Shown: in pieces, positions 49,741 through 57,893 of the stretch
How positions within the stretch are numbered: the stretch's first letter is position 1
Layout of the letters: every line of letters begins with the position of its first letter
Source: Mycolicibacterium sp. GF69
GTDB taxonomy: Bacteria > Actinomycetota > Actinomycetes > Mycobacteriales > Mycobacteriaceae
DNA: 64,000 bases
Assembly (NCBI RefSeq): GCF_003284965.1
Contig: NZ_QMEW01000028.1
Span: forward strand, 1-64,000
Direction: 5' to 3'
The notes under the pieces: model-generated
What the model was told of the DNA's origin: nothing
The model's database searches: none
The model's input: the letters and a program-made list of their open reading frames with translations, nothing else
Position numbers and translations under genes: made by a program

Positions 49741-49762
49741 TTAAGTCAAGCGACTGATTTAA
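49741..49762. promoter_or_regulatory. inverted repeat upstream of TetR, probable internal promoter/operator
   Basis: Arms TTAAGTCA (49741-49748) and TGATTTAA (49755-49762) pair with one mismatch around AGCGAC. The site fills most of the 53-base gap between the SDR and the TetR start and probably lets the downstream nine genes be regulated separately. Confidence 0.55.
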
Positions 49763-49767
49763 AGTTT

Positions 49768-50577
49768 TCACGGCTTCGGTTTACGGACGATGACCTTGCC
49801 CGCGGTGGTGCCGCCGTCGATCGGCAGCACGGTTCCGGTGACGTAGCGGGAGCGGTCTCCGGCCAGATACAGCGCAGCCTCGGCGACGTCGTCGACGGTG
49901 CCCTCCCGCTTCAACGGTCGGTCGTTGCGCATCTGTTCGCGGATCTTCGCCTCGAACTGCTCGAGGCGTTGCAGATCCTCCCCCGCGGCCGATTTGCGCA
50001 CGATCGCTGTCCGGATGTTACCCGGGGCGAGCGCGTTGACCCGAATCTCGTAGTGCGCCAGATCGATTGCCGCCGACTTGGTGAACTGGATGACCGCTGC
50101 CTTCGATGCCCGGTACGTCATCACACCACCACCGGCCTGGATACCGCCGATGGAGGTCAGGTTGATGATCGACCCGCCGCCGTGCTGGGACATGTGCCGG
50201 GCCGCGTCGCGGGTACCGGCCATGACGGCGAGCACGTTGACGGCCATCACCTGGTGGAAGTCGGCGAGGTCGTCGTCGAGGAACTTCGGAAACATCTTGC
50301 CCGACACACCGGCGTTGTTGACCATCACCTGCAGGCCGCCGAACTCGTCGACCGCGGTCGTCACCAACCTTGTCACCTGGTCGGTGTCGGCGACATCGGT
50401 CTGGACAAACCGGACGGCAGCTCCGAGGTCGGAGGCCAGCTCCGCGCCGCCGTCACCGTCGATATCGCCGACAACGACCCTCGCGCCCTCGGCGCAGAAC
50501 CTCCGCACCAGTCCCTCGCCCAGACCGGAGGCACCGCCAGTGACGACCGCAACCTTGCCCTCGAGTTCGCCGCTCAT
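49768..50577 (-). CDS. SDR family oxidoreductase
   Basis: A 269-residue classical SDR: TGGASGLGEGLVRRF near 13-27, NNAGVSGKMFPKF near 88, LTSIGGIQ with the catalytic Ser and YRASK as YxxxK near 160. The ATG overlaps the hydrolase stop (ATGA, 50574-50577), so it belongs to the operon led by the mhp-like genes. The substrate is probably a hydroxylated intermediate of that pathway. Confidence 0.91.
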   Translation of the reverse strand: MSGELEGKVAVVTGGASGLGEGLVRRFCAEGARVVVGDIDGDGGAELASDLGAAVRFVQTDVADTDQVTRLVTTAVDEFGGLQVMVNNAGVSGKMFPKFLDDDLADFHQVMAVNVLAVMAGTRDAARHMSQHGGGSIINLTSIGGIQAGGGVMTYRASKAAVIQFTKSAAIDLAHYEIRVNALAPGNIRTAIVRKSAAGEDLQRLEQFEAKIREQMRNDRPLKREGTVDDVAEAALYLAGDRSRYVTGTVLPIDGGTTAGKVIVRKPKP

Positions 50578-51416
50578 GTCGCCGCCCCTTCGTGTATCTC
50601 GGCCAGAAAGCCGAGCAGTAGTTCGTTGACCGCACCCGGCTGCTCGATCTGCGGGCAGTGACCGGCCGCATCGATCACCGCCGAACGACCACCGCGGATC
50701 GCAGCGGCGATCTCGGCCGCCCATCCCCGGGGCAGCAGTTTGTCGCCGCCGCCCTCGACGACCAGTGCCGGCACACCGATCCGCTCGTAGGCGCGCCTGC
50801 TCGACGGCAGCGGCGGTGCATCCAAGCCTGGGCGCCGAAACCGCGCAGCTGCCAGAGCTTCCCACGCTCCTGGGGCGATGCTCGCCTGGTAGCGGCGCTG
50901 CACGTACGCCTCGTCGGCGGGGTAGGACGGGTCGTGGAACAGCGCCGTGACGATCCGGCGCATACCGGCGAGCGTCGCGTCGTAGTCGTAGAGCGCCGCC
51001 GAGTGCTCGTTGCGCTCGATCTCGCCCCCTCCGCACAGCGCCACCAGGCTGCGCACCGGCAACACCGGCGACTCCGAGGTGGTGTCGACGAACAAGTTCA
51101 CCGCACCCATCGAGTTGCCCACAAAATGCGCCGACTCGACACCGACGACCTCACAGAACCGCGCGATGTGCCGGATCCGCATGCCCCTGCCGTCGGTGAA
51201 GTCGATGACCTTCGCCGACTCACCGAAACCGAGCATGTCGAGGGCAAGCACCCGGTAGCGCGTAGCGAGCGCAGCGATGTTGTGTTCCCAGCCGATCTGG
51301 GCACCGGCACCGAACTCCCCGCCGTGCAGCAGTACCACCGGATCGCCCTGTCCCGCTTCGAGATAGCCGGTGGCGAGCCCGTCGACCAGAACGGATTTGC
51401 GCTCGGGCGTCGTCAC
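50574..51416 (-). CDS. alpha/beta hydrolase
   Basis: A 280-residue alpha/beta hydrolase with the oxyanion segment LLHGGEFGAG near 30, LDMLGFGESAK, the nucleophile elbow GNSMG near 98 and the catalytic His in AGHCPQIEQP near 257. It resembles carbon-carbon bond hydrolases of meta-cleavage pathways. It is the second such hydrolase in the operon, beside the one at 59517, and may act on a second ring-cleavage product. Start GTG 51416 overlaps the reductase stop (GTGA). Confidence 0.88.
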   Translation of the reverse strand: MTTPERKSVLVDGLATGYLEAGQGDPVVLLHGGEFGAGAQIGWEHNIAALATRYRVLALDMLGFGESAKVIDFTDGRGMRIRHIARFCEVVGVESAHFVGNSMGAVNLFVDTTSESPVLPVRSLVALCGGGEIERNEHSAALYDYDATLAGMRRIVTALFHDPSYPADEAYVQRRYQASIAPGAWEALAAARFRRPGLDAPPLPSSRRAYERIGVPALVVEGGGDKLLPRGWAAEIAAAIRGGRSAVIDAAGHCPQIEQPGAVNELLLGFLAEIHEGAAT

Positions 51417-52003
51417 GCGGTCTCCCGTGCGGTCCTGGCGAAGAACAGCACCTGGGTGGCGAGCATGTCCAGCTGGTTCTGGGTGGCGTCGTGCACCAAC
51501 TCCCCTGCCGCGTCCCAGATCTGGTCGGCGGAGTTGATCGCCACCCCGAGCGGAGTCGGCCACGCGCGCAGCGCGTGCCCGATGGACCGCAACTGCCCGA
51601 GCGTGCCGACCGCCGCCTGCCAGCCGTATGCGCAGCTGATGCATCCCCACGGCGTGTTGTCCAGATAGACGCGGGGGTCCTCGCGCAGGTCTTCGATGTA
51701 GTCGAGGGCGTTCTTGACCAAGCCGGAGACCGCCCCGTGGTACCCGGGCGATCCGACGACCACGGCGTCCGCATCGCGCAGCGCGCTGACCAGTTCGAGC
51801 GCCTGCGGGGTGCGCTCCAGCGAATGCGGGGCGTACATCGGCAGATCGAGGTCGGGGCCCGCGAACAGCCGGGTCCGCCCGCCCTGCTGCTCGACGGCGG
51901 TCAGGCAGTAGCGCAGCGCGCGTTCGGTCGACGAGTCGGCCCGCAGGGTGCCGCCGAGTCCGACGACGAACGGCGCACCGCCGGTCCTGATGCGTGCGGT
52001 CAT
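51413..52003 (-). CDS. NAD(P)H-dependent FMN reductase
   Basis: A 196-residue flavodoxin-fold reductase with GLGGTLRADSSTERAL at the phosphate loop (about 15-30) and GSPGYHGAVSGLVKNALDY near 84. It reduces free FMN to FMNH2, as required by two-component luciferase-type monooxygenases such as the one at 53853 in this operon. ATG 52003 with AGGTGGAGG upstream is preferred over the GTG at 52012. Confidence 0.9.
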   Translation of the reverse strand: MTARIRTGGAPFVVGLGGTLRADSSTERALRYCLTAVEQQGGRTRLFAGPDLDLPMYAPHSLERTPQALELVSALRDADAVVVGSPGYHGAVSGLVKNALDYIEDLREDPRVYLDNTPWGCISCAYGWQAAVGTLGQLRSIGHALRAWPTPLGVAINSADQIWDAAGELVHDATQNQLDMLATQVLFFARTARETA

Positions 52004-52012
52004 TTCCTCCAC

Positions 52013-53008
52013 CTACTTGATTGCGATCGGGCTGACGGGGGCGCCCACCGCACCAACGACTTTCAGCGGCGGCGCTATCAGTTGGAACTCGTAGACTCCG
52101 TCGGCGGCGCAGTCGGCCGCGAGCCCCCCGAGGTCCCAGTACTCGCCGAACATGAGACCCATGTCCCGCAGGCAGATCATGTGCATCGGCAGGAATGTCC
52201 CCTCGACTCCGTTGGCCGGGTCAGGGTCCTCCACCATGAGGTTGTCGGCGGCGACGGCGGCGACGTCGTGGTCGTGCAGCCACGACGCGCAGGTCCAGTC
52301 CAGTCCGGATCCCGGCTCCGCCCCGTCGCCCGTCGACAGGAACCTGGTCCACCAGCCGGTGTGCACGACGACGATGTCGCCAGGGGTGATCGCGACGCCC
52401 TGGGCCTTGGCGACGTCATCGAGTTCGGCCGGCGTCACCGGGTTTCCGGGCTCGAGGAAGACTTCTGCGCCGCGGTGCCGGACGACGTCGAGCAGCACAC
52501 CACGGGAGGTGATGCCCTTGGCGTCGACCTTGTCGATGCCGCAGTGGAAGGCGCCGAAGCTCGTCACGGAGTCCGCAGGGAAACCGTTGTAGAGCTTGTC
52601 CTCGTAGTACACGTGCGACAGTGCGTCCCACTGGGTGGCGGCCTGCAGCGGCATCACGATCATGTCGTCGTTGAAGCGGAACGGGTTGTCCACGAAGAAC
52701 TCACTGACCTGATGGGCCACTGAGTTCCGCAGCCACTGCGGACCGTACTGCGCCAGCGTATTCGCATCACCGCCGTCCACCGTCATCACATGGGTGGGGT
52801 TCGGCCGGAACTGGAACGCACCCTGTGGACCGTTCGAGCCGAAGTCGCCGCCGAGGGATATCACGGTGCCCTTGTTTACGAGCGAAGCCGCCTCGGCCAC
52901 CTTATCGGCCGTGATGAAGTTCAGCGTGCCCAGTTCGTCGTCGTCACCCCAGCGACCCCAGTTGCGGACGTCGTCGGCGACGCGGCGGAACTCGCTCATG
53001 CTGGCCAT
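52013..53008 (-). CDS. cyclase family (PF04199) metal-dependent hydrolase
   Basis: A 331-residue protein of the cyclase/kynurenine-formamidase-like family. The metal motif, usually HxGTHxDAPxH, here reads MPLQAATQWDALSH (about 118-131), with TQ in place of TH, so one ligand is altered. VVVHTGWWTRF follows, as in the family. It may hydrolyse a lactone or amide. AGGGG lies six bases before ATG 53008. It sits between an SDR and the FMN reductase in the same operon. Confidence 0.86.
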   Translation of the reverse strand: MASMSEFRRVADDVRNWGRWGDDDELGTLNFITADKVAEAASLVNKGTVISLGGDFGSNGPQGAFQFRPNPTHVMTVDGGDANTLAQYGPQWLRNSVAHQVSEFFVDNPFRFNDDMIVMPLQAATQWDALSHVYYEDKLYNGFPADSVTSFGAFHCGIDKVDAKGITSRGVLLDVVRHRGAEVFLEPGNPVTPAELDDVAKAQGVAITPGDIVVVHTGWWTRFLSTGDGAEPGSGLDWTCASWLHDHDVAAVAADNLMVEDPDPANGVEGTFLPMHMICLRDMGLMFGEYWDLGGLAADCAADGVYEFQLIAPPLKVVGAVGAPVSPIAIK

Positions 53009-53027
53009 GTCTTGCCCCTGTTCGTCT

Positions 53028-53846
53028 TCATCGCCGCGGCACCGTCCCCGAGAGCTCCGTCTCCCCCATCGTGCCGCCGTCCACCCAGATCACCTGTCCG
53101 GTCAGGTAACCGGCCGCGCGGCTGTTCAAGAAGGTCAGCACGCCGGCCTGCTCCTGCGGTTCGGCGGCACGGCCCAGCGGCGTGCGGAAGGAGTCGAGGA
53201 ACCCCTGTCCGTACGCGCTGCGCAACTGGTCGAGAATGGGCGTGTCGGTCACGCCGGGTGCGGTGCAGTTGATCCGGATCCCCTTGGCGCCCAGCGCCGC
53301 GACGTGCGCCATGCCGTAGAGGATGATCGCCTCCTTGGACAGTCGGTAGCCGCCGCCGTCGGCCAGGGCTTCGGGATTGCTTCGGCACCACTGGATTCCC
53401 GCGTCGAACGAGTCCGTTCCCACCAGGCCGACGGTCACCGCCGCGTTCTCCCGGTAGGCCGATGCCGCCAGCGAGGACACGTTCGCGATCGCCGACCCCG
53501 CTGCCATCCTGGGCACCAGCGCTTCGGTGAACCGCCGGGTGCCCAGAAAGTTGATCGTCACCACGCGCAGCGGATCCTTGATCCCCGATGACACACCGGC
53601 GACGTTGAACAGCGCGTCGACCCGGTCACCGACCGCGTCGACCGCCCGGTCAATCGCCCCAGGGTCCGACAGGTCGAGCGAAATGAACTGCCCGACCGGG
53701 CCGGTCGGCGGCTTGATGTCGAGGCCGATCACCTCGGCGCCGAGGTCGGCGACCTGCCGGGCGACATGTGCGCCGATACCAGAAGCGCATCCGGTGACGA
53801 CCACGCGACGGCCGTCATAGCGCCACAGTTCGTCGGCCTGACTCAC
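53028..53846 (-). CDS. SDR family oxidoreductase (3-alpha-HSD/CDH-like)
   Basis: A 272-residue SDR with TGCASGIGAHVARQVA near 18-33 and a short nucleotide loop GLDIKPP that suggests NAD preference. It has FNVAGVSSG in place of NNAG, NVSSLAASAY with the catalytic Ser, an insertion before the active Tyr, and YRLSK as YxxxK near 184. This pattern is typical of coniferyl-alcohol dehydrogenase and 3-alpha-hydroxysteroid dehydrogenase relatives. GTG 53846 lies six bases after the upstream LLM start region ends. Confidence 0.9.
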   Translation of the reverse strand: MSQADELWRYDGRRVVVTGCASGIGAHVARQVADLGAEVIGLDIKPPTGPVGQFISLDLSDPGAIDRAVDAVGDRVDALFNVAGVSSGIKDPLRVVTINFLGTRRFTEALVPRMAAGSAIANVSSLAASAYRENAAVTVGLVGTDSFDAGIQWCRSNPEALADGGGYRLSKEAIILYGMAHVAALGAKGIRINCTAPGVTDTPILDQLRSAYGQGFLDSFRTPLGRAAEPQEQAGVLTFLNSRAAGYLTGQVIWVDGGTMGETELSGTVPRR

Positions 53847-53852
53847 CGCCGG

Positions 53853-55163
53853 CTAGCCCCTCTGCTCGCGCGCTGCCTTCTCCGCCTGCGCTGCCTTCAC
53901 GCGGCCCTCGTTGATCTCGGCCATCGCTTCGGGGATCTCCCCCGCGGTGAACTTGCCGCCGCGGCCGGTCGGCAGGCCACCGAAGCTGTAGGTCTCGTCG
54001 AAGAGCGGCGCCTCGGAGGCCTCACGACGTGACTCGACCTTCTCGATCACGGGCGCGAGGCGCTTTGCCTTGTCCGCCACCGCTTTCTCGTCACGCTCGA
54101 TGAACTCCGGCAGGATGTCTCGGCCCATGATCTCGATCGATTCCATGGTGCCTTCGTGGCTGCGCGGGTTGAGCAGCAGGATGATCTCGTCCACACCGCT
54201 GGCCTCGTAGCCGCGCAGGAACTCCCGCACGGTTTCGGGCGAGCCTATCGCGCCGCGGCCAGGACCGTAGGCGAGCGTCGGATCGTCCTTGACCGCCTGC
54301 TCATAGAGTTCCCACACACCGGTACGACCGGGGGTGTGCATACCGGTCATGTAGTAGTGCATGATCCCGAACGAGAAGAACCCGCCACCGATGCCGAGCC
54401 GCTTTAGCGCCTCCTCATCGGTCTTGGCGACCATCATCGACAGGTCACCGCCGATGGCGAGCAGGTTCGGGTTGATCTTCGGCGTGACCGGAGCGCCCTT
54501 CTCCTCGAACTCCTTGTAGTAGCCGTCCACGCGTTCCTTGAGCGCCTCGGGTCCGGTGTAGGCGAAACTCAGTGCGCCGATGGCCTTCTGGGCGGCCATC
54601 TGGACTGACGAGGGACGGGTGCAGGCCACCCAGACCGGCGGGTGCGGTGTCTGCAGCGGCTTGGGAATCACGTTGCGAGCGGGCATCTCGACGTGCTCAC
54701 CCTTGAACCCGGTGAACGGGGTCTCGGTCATACAGCGGATCGTGACGTCCAGCGCCTCTTCCCACATCGTGCGCTTGTCGGCCGGATCGATGTTGAAGCC
54801 GCCCAGCTCGGCGACCGAGGAACCTTCACCGGTGCCGAATTCGACGCGGCCGTTGGACAAGTGATCCAGGGTCGCCACCCGCTCGGCGATGCGCGCGGGG
54901 TGGTTGATCGGCGGCGGCAGGTGCATCACGCCGAAGCCGAGCCGGATGTTCTTGGTCCGCTGGCTGGCGGCCGCCAGGAACATCTCCGGGGCGGTGGAAT
55001 GACAGTACTCCTCCAGGAAGTGGTGCTCGGTCAGCCACACTCCGGAGAAGCCGGCCTTGTCGGCGAGCTCCACCTCGTCGAGACCGTGCTGGAAGAGTTG
55101 GTGCTCATCGTCTTCGCTCCACGGCCGCGGCAGCGGGAACTCGTAGAACAGCGAGATCTTCAT
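53853..55163 (-). CDS. luciferase-like monooxygenase (LLM class)
   Basis: A 436-residue luciferase-fold flavin monooxygenase, longer than the F420-type enzymes elsewhere in the window. It begins MKISLFYEFPLPRPW, with WLTEHHFLEEYCHSTAPEMF, RLGFGVMHLPPPINHPARIAERVATLDHLSNGRV and GTGEGSSVAELGGF in order. It likely uses FMNH2 from the reductase at 51413 in the same operon. ATG overlaps the flavoprotein stop (ATGA). The charged C-terminus (VKAAQAEKAAREQRG) is an extension. Confidence 0.91.
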   Translation of the reverse strand: MKISLFYEFPLPRPWSEDDEHQLFQHGLDEVELADKAGFSGVWLTEHHFLEEYCHSTAPEMFLAAASQRTKNIRLGFGVMHLPPPINHPARIAERVATLDHLSNGRVEFGTGEGSSVAELGGFNIDPADKRTMWEEALDVTIRCMTETPFTGFKGEHVEMPARNVIPKPLQTPHPPVWVACTRPSSVQMAAQKAIGALSFAYTGPEALKERVDGYYKEFEEKGAPVTPKINPNLLAIGGDLSMMVAKTDEEALKRLGIGGGFFSFGIMHYYMTGMHTPGRTGVWELYEQAVKDDPTLAYGPGRGAIGSPETVREFLRGYEASGVDEIILLLNPRSHEGTMESIEIMGRDILPEFIERDEKAVADKAKRLAPVIEKVESRREASEAPLFDETYSFGGLPTGRGGKFTAGEIPEAMAEINEGRVKAAQAEKAAREQRG

Positions 55164-56956
55164 TTCGTTACCTTCCGGTGTGTATCGAGGGTCGAATCAG
55201 TCCTGGTGCCGGTCGCAAGCCCAGAGCCGGACAGCTGCTCGGCGATGTGCTTGGCCGCCACATAGCCGAAAGTCATTGCGGGCCCGATGGTGGCACCGGC
55301 ACCCGCATAGCTGCGGCCCATCACCGCAGCCGACGTGTTACCCACTGCGTACAAGCCCTTGACGATGCCGTCGTCGCTGCGCAGCACCCGCGCGTGCTCA
55401 TCTGTGCGCAATCCCCCCGACGTGCCGAGGTCGCCGAGGATGATCTGGAACGCGTAATAGGGCGGCTTGCCCAGCGGGTACAGGTTCGGGTTGGGCAGCG
55501 TCGGGTCACCGTAGTAGTTGTCGTACGCGGAATCACCGCGGTTGAAGTCGTCGTCGTGGCCTTTGTGCGCCAACTCGTTGAACCGTTCGGCGGTCTGGCG
55601 CAACTGGGCCGCCGGGACACCGGTCTTGTCCGCCAATTCCTCGAAGCTGCTGCCCTGGTGCACCACACCGGATTCCAGCCACGCCTTGGGTACCTTCCGG
55701 CCGGTGGGCACCGGCGCGAACGGAACCTTCGGGATCGGGAGGTGCCCGCCGACCACGTACCGGTGGAAGGAGCGGATGTCGGTGATCAGCCAGCACGGAA
55801 TGTGCGTGGTACCCGTGTTCTGACCGTCGATCATCGCGTGCGCGAAATCCATGTAGGGGGCGGATTCGTTGATGAACCGCTTCCCCGCGCCGTTGACCAC
55901 GAACTGCGACGGCATCATTCGTTCGTTGAGCATGAACTGCAACCGGCCGTCGGGCCAGCAGATCGCGGGGAACCACCAGGCCTCATCGAGCAGTTCAGTC
56001 GACCCGCCCACCTTCTCCCCGGCCCGGATCGCATCTCCCATTGCTGCCGGGTTGCCGAAGCTCCAGTCGTACTCGCCGGCCGCGAGCTCACGCACCCGGT
56101 CGAGCACCGGCAGATGCTGTCGGCGCCAGGCCATGTCGTGGTCGAAACCACCCGCGGCCAGAATCACTCCGTGCCGGGCTCCGATTCGTTGCGTGCGGCC
56201 GTCGCGCTCAACCACGGCGCCGGTCACGGCGCCGTCGAGGTCGGTGATCAACTCGGTCATCGGCGAATTGAGCCAGAGCGGTACGCCTTGTTGTTTGAGC
56301 GCCAACCGCATCCGGGCCGCCAGCGACTGGCCGATGGCGGCCATGCGGTCGCCGAACACCCGGGCACGCAACATCCGCCAGATCAACTTGACCAGGACGG
56401 CTTTGCCGCGCCAGTTCTGGCGGACCTGGTAGAACAGCCGAAGATCCTTCGGCGCGAACCAGATACCCTTCGGCGCCAGCGCGAGCGGCTGCAGTAGTCG
56501 CTCCTCCTCGTCGCCCAGCTTGCGAAGGTCGATGGCGGGCACGTTGATCGTGCTGCCCTGTTCGGATCCGCCGGGTAGCTCGGGGTAATAGTCGGCGTAG
56601 CCGGGCTTCCAGACGAATTCGAACCACGGGCTGAGGTTTTCGAGGAACTCCATCATTTCCGGCGCCGTTTCGACGTACTGCCGCAGCCGGGCGTCGCTGA
56701 CCAGGCCACCGGTGATCTGACGCAGGTACTCCACCACCTCGCCGGGGTCCGGAACGTATCCCGCCTTGCGCTGCGCCGGCGCACCCGGCACCCAGATACC
56801 GCCACCGGACAATGCCGTGGACCCGCCGAAGTGCGGCGCCTTCTCCACGACGAGGACATCCAGACCGAACGCGTCGGCGGCCAGAGCGGCGGTCATCCCA
56901 CCGCCGCCGGAGCCGACGACGAGTACATCGACGGTGTGGTCGAACTTTTCAGACAT
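55160..56956 (-). CDS. FAD-dependent oxidoreductase (3-ketosteroid delta-1-dehydrogenase-like)
   Basis: A 598-residue flavoprotein of the KstD/fumarate-reductase fold with the FAD dinucleotide motif VLVVGSGGGGMTAALAA at 10-26, then VVEKAPHFGGSTALSGGGIW, and the C-terminal FAD contacts GLYAVGNTSAAVMGRSYAGAGATIGPAMTFGY. It could dehydrogenate a ring ketone. A second flavoprotein of the same type is encoded at 61380. Its ATG lies within the last codons of the extradiol dioxygenase gene (8-base overlap). Confidence 0.9.
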   Translation of the reverse strand: MSEKFDHTVDVLVVGSGGGGMTAALAADAFGLDVLVVEKAPHFGGSTALSGGGIWVPGAPAQRKAGYVPDPGEVVEYLRQITGGLVSDARLRQYVETAPEMMEFLENLSPWFEFVWKPGYADYYPELPGGSEQGSTINVPAIDLRKLGDEEERLLQPLALAPKGIWFAPKDLRLFYQVRQNWRGKAVLVKLIWRMLRARVFGDRMAAIGQSLAARMRLALKQQGVPLWLNSPMTELITDLDGAVTGAVVERDGRTQRIGARHGVILAAGGFDHDMAWRRQHLPVLDRVRELAAGEYDWSFGNPAAMGDAIRAGEKVGGSTELLDEAWWFPAICWPDGRLQFMLNERMMPSQFVVNGAGKRFINESAPYMDFAHAMIDGQNTGTTHIPCWLITDIRSFHRYVVGGHLPIPKVPFAPVPTGRKVPKAWLESGVVHQGSSFEELADKTGVPAAQLRQTAERFNELAHKGHDDDFNRGDSAYDNYYGDPTLPNPNLYPLGKPPYYAFQIILGDLGTSGGLRTDEHARVLRSDDGIVKGLYAVGNTSAAVMGRSYAGAGATIGPAMTFGYVAAKHIAEQLSGSGLATGTRTDSTLDTHRKVTK

Positions 56957-57893
56957 CCAGTACCGCCGTCCTGATTGCGAAACCTGCGATCAATTCCGGC
57001 GCCGCCCGGTAGAAGCGCTGCTCGATCCGGTACCGACCGTGCGCGGCCAGCGCCGCGAAAGCCGCGATCCAGGTGCGGACTTCGTGCGCGGAATGACCCG
57101 CCTCCCGCTCGATCCAGTCGTTCGACCAGCCGTCCACCTCGGGAAGCCGGTTGCCGTCGATCACGTCGAGGAACGCCGCGTCCCAGTCGGGGTTCAGCGG
57201 CTGCAGTCGGCTCTGACCGTGCGCGAACGCCTGCGCGGCATCCATCACCGCGACCTGGCGGTCCTGCCGCTGCTCGGGTGTCATCGGCACGCCGTGCACG
57301 ATCCGCTCCAGCGCCGCCGGCGGTGCGCTGGCCAGCGTCGGCACCGGCGGATCGTGCGACAGGCCACCGGATCCGACGATGAGCACACGCCTGCCGAGCG
57401 AGGCGACAAACGTGCCGACCGCGGCGCCGAGCGCACGCACGCGACGTACCGGCCCGAGCGGGGTGGCCACCGAGTTGATGAAGATCGGTATGACCGGCCG
57501 CGCCGTCGCGTCACCGAAAAGGTTCTGCAGCGGCTGTACCGTTCCGTGGTCGACGTCCATGCTCGCCGAGATCGCGACGTCGATGCCGGACTCCAGAACC
57601 GCTCGGGCGCAGTCGGTCGCAATGTCCTGCGGCACGTTCAGCGGACCGGCGTGGCTGCCGTAGTCACCGACACCCTGCGCGGCCGTGCCGATGCAGAACG
57701 GCGGCATCGTCCGGTAGAAGAAGCCGTTGTAGTGGTCCGGGGAGAAGATGACGACGAGTTCGGGGTCGTAGTCGGCAACGAACCGGCGCGCGTCGGCCAG
57801 CGCGGACCCGATGTCGTCAAGGAGTTCCCGTGACGGTCCCGGAAGATTCAGTAGCGGGCTGTGCGACGTGCAGCACAGGGCCAGTGTGCCCAT
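56949..57893 (-). CDS. mhpB: extradiol ring-cleavage dioxygenase, MhpB-like
   Basis: A 314-residue type II (LigB-superfamily) extradiol dioxygenase, the same length as E. coli MhpB, which cleaves 2,3-dihydroxyphenylpropionate. It has LALCCTSHSPLL at the start, H54 in SPDHYNGFFY, H116 in DVDHGTVQPL and H180 in GSGGLSHDPP. The last two match the catalytic histidines described for MhpB. The ATG at 57893 lies 77 bases inside the hydroxylase gene. The assigned substrate class is inferred from the neighbours. Confidence 0.9.
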   Translation of the reverse strand: MGTLALCCTSHSPLLNLPGPSRELLDDIGSALADARRFVADYDPELVVIFSPDHYNGFFYRTMPPFCIGTAAQGVGDYGSHAGPLNVPQDIATDCARAVLESGIDVAISASMDVDHGTVQPLQNLFGDATARPVIPIFINSVATPLGPVRRVRALGAAVGTFVASLGRRVLIVGSGGLSHDPPVPTLASAPPAALERIVHGVPMTPEQRQDRQVAVMDAAQAFAHGQSRLQPLNPDWDAAFLDVIDGNRLPEVDGWSNDWIEREAGHSAHEVRTWIAAFAALAAHGRYRIEQRFYRAAPELIAGFAIRTAVLDV

